DNA from: an uncultured Ruminococcus sp.
GTDB lineage: Bacteria > Bacillota > Clostridia > Oscillospirales > CAG-272
Reading direction: 5' to 3'
DNA length: 11,467 bases
Assembly: GCA_902766115.1 (NCBI GenBank)
Contig: CACXCL010000089.1
Coordinates: forward strand, 1 to 11,467
Shown here in pieces: positions 6,555 through 11,467 of the stretch (position 1 is the first letter of the stretch; every line of letters starts with the position of its first letter). The notes beneath the pieces are model-generated. The model was not told where the DNA came from, did not search any database, and saw only the letters and a program-made list of their open reading frames with translations. The translations under genes were made by a program, and so were the position numbers.

Positions 6555-6602
6555 GCTCCCTTCGCGGAATGACGGTCCGCGCGCCGTCAGTGGACCGCCG
6601 GC

Positions 6603-6624
6603 AGGCGATCGAAGTCAATCGCCT
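6603..6624 (-). other. Hairpin in the adhesin/pilin spacer
   Basis: AGGCGAT (6603-6609) pairs with ATCGCCT (6618-6624) around an eight-base loop. No T-run follows on either strand, so it is not an intrinsic terminator. Confidence 0.5.
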
Positions 6625-6703
6625 TCGCCGGGCTCACCGTCCTCTCCTTCCCGGGGGCGGGACCGCCGGAGCGGGGCGCCTCTCGGGGGGCCGGTTCGGC
6701 AAA

Positions 6704-6718
6704 AGCGTATCATACGCT
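6704..6718 (-). repeat. Inverted repeat covering the adhesin stop codon
   Basis: AGCGTAT and ATACGCT flank a single base, placing the TGA stop (6712-6710) in the centre of the palindrome. On the minus strand TTTT follows. The stem is only about 5 bp once a loop is allowed, so any terminator function would be weak. Confidence 0.35.
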
Positions 6719-9700
6719 GTCACCTCCCCTGCGTTTCTTCCTGCTTGTCCACACCAGCGCGAACAGCGCCAGCCCGATGATGTCCATAATAATGAACGGG
6801 GTAAACTTGATCGCGATCTGCGTGGGAGCGGGAGGATCGTATCGGTTAATGAACGTCAGCGTCGCGTCGCCCGTGAGGGTGACTGCTGCGCTGTCGCCGT
6901 GGGTCAGTTCACCGTCATTCAGCTTCCAGTTCGAGATGTAGTAGCCTTGCGATTCGCTGATGACGACTTCCTTATTCTTCGGCAGTCCTATGATCTCGAC
7001 GGTATCGCCGTGGCGCATCCAGAAGGTGCCGCCGATGGTAAAGGTGGCGTTAGACGTTACCGTTGTACCGTTGAACGTTCTGGTAATGGTTCCGGCAAAA
7101 GTCCCGCTTTCCATTCCTTCCACGCTGACCAGCGTGAACTTGAACTGTTCTTTCTCATTGGCGAACGAGCCCGCCACCTCTTTGGTGATGGTCAGCTTCA
7201 GGTCGCGGATTGTCAGCTTGGCGGGAGTGTAAACGCGCTTGATCTTGTACTTGACGCCGTCGATTTGAGCGTAATTTCCATCATCGGTAAGGGATGCGCC
7301 TGCAATCTCTATCAGCGCAGCAAGCTCAATATTATTGAGATCCCGCGCGGTATAGGTACCTCTTTCGGTCCCGGTCGCCGCCGGCCACGTCACCGTTTCG
7401 CCGGAGCCCGGAACGGTAGCGGAATCGTGGATCGTCACTTGAATGCCCATAGCTTCGAGTTCGTCGCTCGTTTTCTCTACTCCGCCAATCATGAACGAGC
7501 GCTCGTATGGATGTCTCTGATCCGGCGAGCTGTGCGACTCTCCGTCATAGATCACTTCTATGTCCGGTCCCGTGACGCAGATTTCGATATCTGCCTGCCA
7601 CACGGCATAGAGGTGGTTGGCCTCGCCTTCCGCAAGGCCCTGATTGTTTGCATAAAGAAGTTCATCGACCGAGAAGATTCTGTCATCCGCACCGGGGTTC
7701 TGAACCGTCGACCAGCCCACGATGGAGTGGTGAGGCTTGACGAACGCCTCGCTCTGGACCGCCAGAGAAATGGACGCGTTGATGGGGACAACCTGGGTGT
7801 AAGTCGTCGATCCGTCGGGCATCGCACCTCCGTTACCGTGGAAGACGACGGTCGTCGCCTTGTTTCCGACGGAGGTAAAGCGCGCTCTCAGCCGGACGAC
7901 CTTCATCGTTCCGATGTGTCCTTCTTCGTCCTGAACAAGCACAACGTCGATATAGTTTGCCCATTCCGACTCTTCAAGGGTCACGGTGTTTCCGGGACTG
8001 TAAACCAAACTCGAGGCGCCTCCGTTTTTGTTCAGCACCATCCAGTCTCTGAAGTCGACGCCGTCCACGTAACCCGTCGGCGCGTCGGCGATGGTGACGT
8101 TCGAGCCGAGCGCGTATGCGGTCGTGTCGACGGGGACCACGGTCTGATTTGTTCCGGATCCGTCAAAAACGCAGTAGCCGTCTTCAACTTCGTAAAGGAA
8201 GTAAACCGCGCCTTCCTTGAGGTCAAGCTGCCAGCGGGCGTAAAGCTTCAGGATACCCTTGACGTTGTCATGAGCTCCGTCGTTGTCGCCGTACACATTG
8301 TGAGTCCAGTCGTCGGACGACTGATAGTTCATATCGACGCCTGGCGTGTCTTTTGTAATCGGATAATCCAGATCCGTGTTGATAGGATCTCCGGAGAAAT
8401 CCGGAGTGAGATACCATCCGGTCAGTTTATACCCGGGGCGTTTTGCGACGCCGGGTTTGATATTTCCGAACGATACCCCCTCGCCGTAATCGACGCGGAA
8501 GCTAAGGTTCTGATTATTCGCGAACCAGAAGTCCGTGCATCTGGGGTTGAGGACCACTCTGACACGGTATGTAGACCACTTCGCGTAAAAGACCGCGTTG
8601 CCGTCGGGCATCGTCATATCGTCGGTGATCGGAACGAGACACGCCTGATCCTGATACCAACCGTCGAAATAGTATCCGTCCATCCCATTGGTCGGATCCG
8701 AAGGAATATAATCGGTGATTTTTGCGCCGTAGGGCACTCCCGGAACGTTTTGAGTACTTTTTTCCGTGACGTGAGCACCCCAGGAATGGAAATCGATGTT
8801 GTGTCGTTTGCGGGTGTAGTAGAAATTAACGTCAGAGGCATAATTATTGTGTCTGGAATCAGAATAATAAATACCATTGTAGAGGTAAATCTGGGCTCCG
8901 GTTGATGTTGATAGAGTGTTTTTATTAAACCCCTGCATGTCCAAAAAATCATCAGGAATCAAATACCCCAGATTCTCTGTTAACGCTGCGTGTAAGGTAT
9001 AATCTACTCCATCAAAAGTATAATCAACAGGTTCACCTGGAAGCGCCTCAAAGTAATAGTTCAGGTGTTTTGTGCCGTGGTTACTTGTATCCAAATGGAA
9101 AGTGACGTTTCTGTTCGGCATAGTCTCGACGACGACCATAACCTGCCGCCATACGGAGTCATTCTGAGGATCCCAGCGTTCTCCGTTATTATACGTCACT
9201 CCGTTCGTCCCGACTATCGGAAACTGGTCCATAATCACATGACCGTACAGAGCGTTGATAATATAGATCGTGCTCCAGCTGCTGCTTGACCGTGTGTATC
9301 TCGTACCGGTGTATTCTACCTTGTTCCCGGTCTCGCCATATGATTTTATATAACGAGTACCTTTATAGGGCTGTCCGTTGTAAGTGTATCCGGTGATGGT
9401 CGTAGTCGTTTCGGTTATCGTGTTTTTTTCGAAGAGGTAAACGTTACTGTATCTCTCTACACTTAAAATAAAAGCGTTATTGCTATAGTAAATGTCATAG
9501 CTCCCGTTATACAGACCATTTCGATTACCGGTTCTCAACGACCAATTGGTACTTTGTGTAGATATCTGTAAAGATCCGTTGTTATTCCTGAGATAATCGT
9601 TGCCGTTCTTGAAAGTGTACCCGTTGTACCCGTTTGCAACAGTCCATACAGACGTTGATTCTACATCAGACTCGCCAATCCACGCCGCGTTAATCGAGGC

Positions 9701-11467
9701 GGTCGCGGCGTTGACAGTAACCTCATCATTTGCAACATTTGTTCCCGTATGACCTAGGGCGTATCCTCTGCCTGCGCTATTTCTGCTAACAATAAGATAA
9801 TCGTTACCTGATGTCAGTGTGGATGTGAGTTTGAAAACAGTCGAGGTTGTTGTCGACGTGCTTGTCACCGGCGTCAATTCTACCTTTTCGCCGTCTACAT
9901 CGCCGTACATCACTTCTTCCATTTCTTCAGAAGGAGTAAATATATCGCCGTATTCGGGAATATACCATTTCCCGTTTTCGGGGGTCAGTTCAACAAACTC
10001 CCCGTCCAGGAAAATCCACGTCCCGTTAGCGCTGGGAGTATAGGAATACCCGTTTTGCCTAATCTGGAACTGCAGGGTGTATATCTCGCGGTCGTAGTAC
10101 ACGTTCACGACGGTATCACCGTCGGCGCTGACCTTCATATCGCTGGTCCAGTCGGTCCAGCTATAATGCGTCTGGTAATAGTTGCTCGTCGTAGTCGTCG
10201 TGGTTCCCTTGGTGTCATATCCGGCGGGAAGCGTCACGGGATCGCCAGTTTTGACGTTTGCGGAGAACTCTACGCTTTCGACGTAGTCGTAGGTCTTGGA
10301 ACTGTTCGGGAGTCCCGCCTCGTCGGAAGCCTTCTGCCTCCAGTAGATCACCGTATAGCTGTTCGGAGCGCCTTCCCACTGGGCATACAAGGTGACGTCA
10401 TCGGTGAGAACACTTCCGAAAAGGTTGACGCTTCCGTCGGTCTTATACCACCAAGTCCCGTCGCCGTTCGCTTCCGTGTTCCAACCTTTGAAAATATACC
10501 CCTTCCTTGTGGGATCCTTGGGTTTAATTGTTTTGTGTTCTGTGCCGTCTGCGCCGACGTAACTCAGCTGAGGACCGGTGAAAAGAGCACCTGTAGCGTT
10601 TGCATTGAATACCAACCAGTAACGTCCCTCTATTTTGGCGTAAAGGTCGATATGGTGGTCGAGGGTGATCGTACTGCCGTTCGGATACGGATCTCCTCCG
10701 CTTGTGGAATCGATCCAGCCCTCAAACTGGGCGGTGGCGTCGGAATAAGCACAGTTGACCGTCACGGTTTTATCTGCCGCGTCGACGCGTACGCTCTCTG
10801 TCTTCAGAATTCCGATAGTGCCGTCTCCGTCCATGACCATGTAGCGGAGGTAGTAAGCTTCCTTGAAAATTGCGTAGACGTTGATCGGCGTTTCGTCCGG
10901 AAACGTACCGTTGAGCACTGTCTGCAGCTGAGACAGAAGGGTGGTCTCGGAGGGATCGTTGCTGTCGAACTGGAACATGTTGTTCTCGTCCGTTTCATTC
11001 GCGGAGAACGCCCATCCGAGGAACGTCTGACCGTATTCCGCGCTGATACCGGGATCGTAAAATCCGACTATTTCTTTCGTTCCGTCGTCGTCTTCGTCGA
11101 TATACGTGACGTACTCGGTGGCGAGAACGGTACTGCCGCTGTAGAACTTGTAGAATATACGGGCAGGCGTTTCGGCCTCGCCGACAGGGTACACGGAGAA
11201 GCTCTCAGCGTCGAACTCCACGGTGGAATCCGCGCCGTGAACAAGACCGATCTCTTCCGGCTCGGAGTCGAGGTCTTCCATATGATAGACGCAAAGGTTC
11301 TCATGTCCCGCCAGCGCGTCGGACTTGAGGGAGACCTTGATGGCGCCGTCGGTGGGCTGCCAGTTGATACCGAGCAGCTTCATCACGGGATGAGCGTAAA
11401 TCTTGATATCGTACGCGATAAGCGCCGGTTTGCCCTTTATATCCACGTCCACGCGGTTCGCCTCGAC
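6710..11467 (-). CDS. Large surface adhesin / tip pilin with InlB-type repeats (N-terminus outside the window)
   Basis: The frame is open to the right edge, so the start is missing; 1585 residues are visible. Positions here count from the GTG at 11452. The protein begins with a GAIKVSL/FSVYPV Ig-like domain (to about 90). Seven InlB B-type repeats follow, each with a GW-like motif (FLGW 144, FEGW 243, FKGW 321, FDGW 929, LTGW 1010, FRDW 1134, IVGW 1244) and a closing YAxW-like strand. Between repeats 3 and 4 lies a Tyr/Asn/Ser/Thr-rich insert (about 541-878). A YDG domain (1297-1416) and an isopeptide-type stalk domain (1418-1538; Lys1424, Glu1500, Asn1536) precede APTQ (1542-1545), a membrane segment and a RKKRR tail. 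It is probably a surface adhesin joined to the pilus or cell wall by the downstream sortase. The ligand cannot be read from the sequence. Confidence 0.85.
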   Translation of the reverse strand, partial: VEANRVDVDIKGKPALIAYDIKIYAHPVMKLLGINWQPTDGAIKVSLKSDALAGHENLCVYHMEDLDSEPEEIGLVHGADSTVEFDAESFSVYPVGEAETPARIFYKFYSGSTVLATEYVTYIDEDDDGTKEIVGFYDPGISAEYGQTFLGWAFSANETDENNMFQFDSNDPSETTLLSQLQTVLNGTFPDETPINVYAIFKEAYYLRYMVMDGDGTIGILKTESVRVDAADKTVTVNCAYSDATAQFEGWIDSTSGGDPYPNGSTITLDHHIDLYAKIEGRYWLVFNANATGALFTGPQLSYVGADGTEHKTIKPKDPTRKGYIFKGWNTEANGDGTWWYKTDGSVNLFGSVLTDDVTLYAQWEGAPNSYTVIYWRQKASDEAGLPNSSKTYDYVESVEFSANVKTGDPVTLPAGYDTKGTTTTTTSNYYQTHYSWTDWTSDMKVSADGDTVVNVYYDREIYTLQFQIRQNGYSYTPSANGTWIFLDGEFVELTPENGKWYIPEYGDIFTPSEEMEEVMYGDVDGEKVELTPVTSTSTTTSTVFKLTSTLTSGNDYLIVSRNSAGRGYALGHTGTNVANDEVTVNAATASINAAWIGESDVESTSVWTVANGYNGYTFKNGNDYLRNNNGSLQISTQSTNWSLRTGNRNGLYNGSYDIYYSNNAFILSVERYSNVYLFEKNTITETTTTITGYTYNGQPYKGTRYIKSYGETGNKVEYTGTRYTRSSSSWSTIYIINALYGHVIMDQFPIVGTNGVTYNNGERWDPQNDSVWRQVMVVVETMPNRNVTFHLDTSNHGTKHLNYYFEALPGEPVDYTFDGVDYTLHAALTENLGYLIPDDFLDMQGFNKNTLSTSTGAQIYLYNGIYYSDSRHNNYASDVNFYYTRKRHNIDFHSWGAHVTEKSTQNVPGVPYGAKITDYIPSDPTNGMDGYYFDGWYQDQACLVPITDDMTMPDGNAVFYAKWSTYRVRVVLNPRCTDFWFANNQNLSFRVDYGEGVSFGNIKPGVAKRPGYKLTGWYLTPDFSGDPINTDLDYPITKDTPGVDMNYQSSDDWTHNVYGDNDGAHDNVKGILKLYARWQLDLKEGAVYFLYEVEDGYCVFDGSGTNQTVVPVDTTAYALGSNVTIADAPTGYVDGVDFRDWMVLNKNGGASSLVYSPGNTVTLEESEWANYIDVVLVQDEEGHIGTMKVVRLRARFTSVGNKATTVVFHGNGGAMPDGSTTYTQVVPINASISLAVQSEAFVKPHHSIVGWSTVQNPGADDRIFSVDELLYANNQGLAEGEANHLYAVWQADIEICVTGPDIEVIYDGESHSSPDQRHPYERSFMIGGVEKTSDELEAMGIQVTIHDSATVPGSGETVTWPAATGTERGTYTARDLNNIELAALIEIAGASLTDDGNYAQIDGVKYKIKRVYTPAKLTIRDLKLTITKEVAGSFANEKEQFKFTLVSVEGMESGTFAGTITRTFNGTTVTSNATFTIGGTFWMRHGDTVEIIGLPKNKEVVISESQGYYISNWKLNDGELTHGDSAAVTLTGDATLTFINRYDPPAPTQIAIKFTPFIIMDIIGLALFALVWTSRKKRRGGDSV
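6818..6829 (-). other. Candidate sorting motif APTQ of the adhesin
   Basis: Ala-Pro-Thr-Gln follows the stalk domain and precedes the hydrophobic segment and RKKRR tail, exactly where a sorting motif belongs. Gln replaces the Gly at the normal cleavage point, so cleavage after Thr is uncertain. Confidence 0.45.
9425..9820 (-). other. Trefoil-like insert region in the adhesin
   Basis: Residues about 545-676 carry short repeating hydrophobic/aromatic strands (NDYLIVS, GYALG, VWTV, YTFKN, DYLRN, WSLR, YDIYY, FILSV, VYLFEK). This pattern recalls a beta-trefoil, carbohydrate-binding-like fold. The assignment rests on pattern only. The DNA here is clearly more AT-rich than the rest of the gene. 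Confidence 0.4.

Larger units (their letters stand above)
6335..6709. other. Intergenic spacer, adhesin to pilin, no gene seen
   Basis: These 375 nt hold no open frame with a convincing start or ribosome binding site. The pilin-proximal 55 nt (6335-6390) is AT-rich and carries the pilin ribosome binding site, but no good -35/-10 pair. The rest is GC-rich and full of hairpins: 6399-6415, 6429-6442, 6537-6554, 6573-6597 and 6603-6624. It may hold degraded intergenic repeats or mRNA processing signals. Confidence 0.6.

Noticed and set aside
6379..6618. 79-residue minus-strand open frame in the adhesin/pilin spacer
   Set aside because: It has low-complexity Arg/Pro/Gly content and runs through several hairpins. 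It shows no signal peptide or domain and no convincing ribosome binding site.
6390..6709. Riboswitch or small RNA in the spacer
   Set aside because: Hairpins are present, but no conserved riboswitch core was recognised and no terminator ends the region.
6569..8905. 778-residue open frame on the plus strand
   Set aside because: It is antisense to the adhesin repeats. The composition is Arg/Val/Asp-rich, with no plausible domain and no ribosome binding site.

Overview
All genes in this window lie on the minus strand, so transcription runs from the right edge to the left. The layout suggests a Gram-positive Firmicute, probably a moderately GC-rich gut clostridium of the Oscillospirales type. 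The grounds are strong AGGAGG ribosome binding sites, sortase-anchored surface proteins, RNase M5 and a clostridial-style class B sortase. This placement is inferred from gene content, not from any search.

Right and centre (1837-11467) hold a pilus or surface-fibre assembly operon. In transcription order it contains four genes. The first is a very large surface protein whose N-terminus lies outside the window (6710->11467), with seven InlB-type repeats, a tyrosine/asparagine-rich insert, an isopeptide-type stalk domain and a C-terminal membrane anchor. The second is a two-domain major pilin of the Spy0128/FctA type with an SPTG sorting signal (5156-6334). The third is a signal-peptidase-like protein whose catalytic Ser and Lys are replaced by Asp and Ala (4342-4962), matching the state of the streptococcal pilus factor SipA. 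The fourth is an 808-residue class B sortase fused to two Ig-like/MBG units and extra membrane segments (1837-4263). A strong intrinsic terminator (1795-1820) closes the operon. The gene set resembles the streptococcal FCT pilus locus, but the sortase architecture is unusual.

The spacers between the adhesin and pilin genes (375 nt) and between the pilin and SipA-like genes (193 nt) hold no convincing gene. They are rich in GC hairpins and share an exact 11-nt motif followed by a hairpin.

Left (1-1780) is a housekeeping pair. holA (DNA polymerase III delta subunit) has its own extended -10 promoter starting in the tail of the pilus-operon terminator. rnmV (RNase M5) overlaps holA by 13 nt, and the pair ends in a strong intrinsic terminator at the window's left edge. 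No tRNA, rRNA, CRISPR array or transposase was seen.
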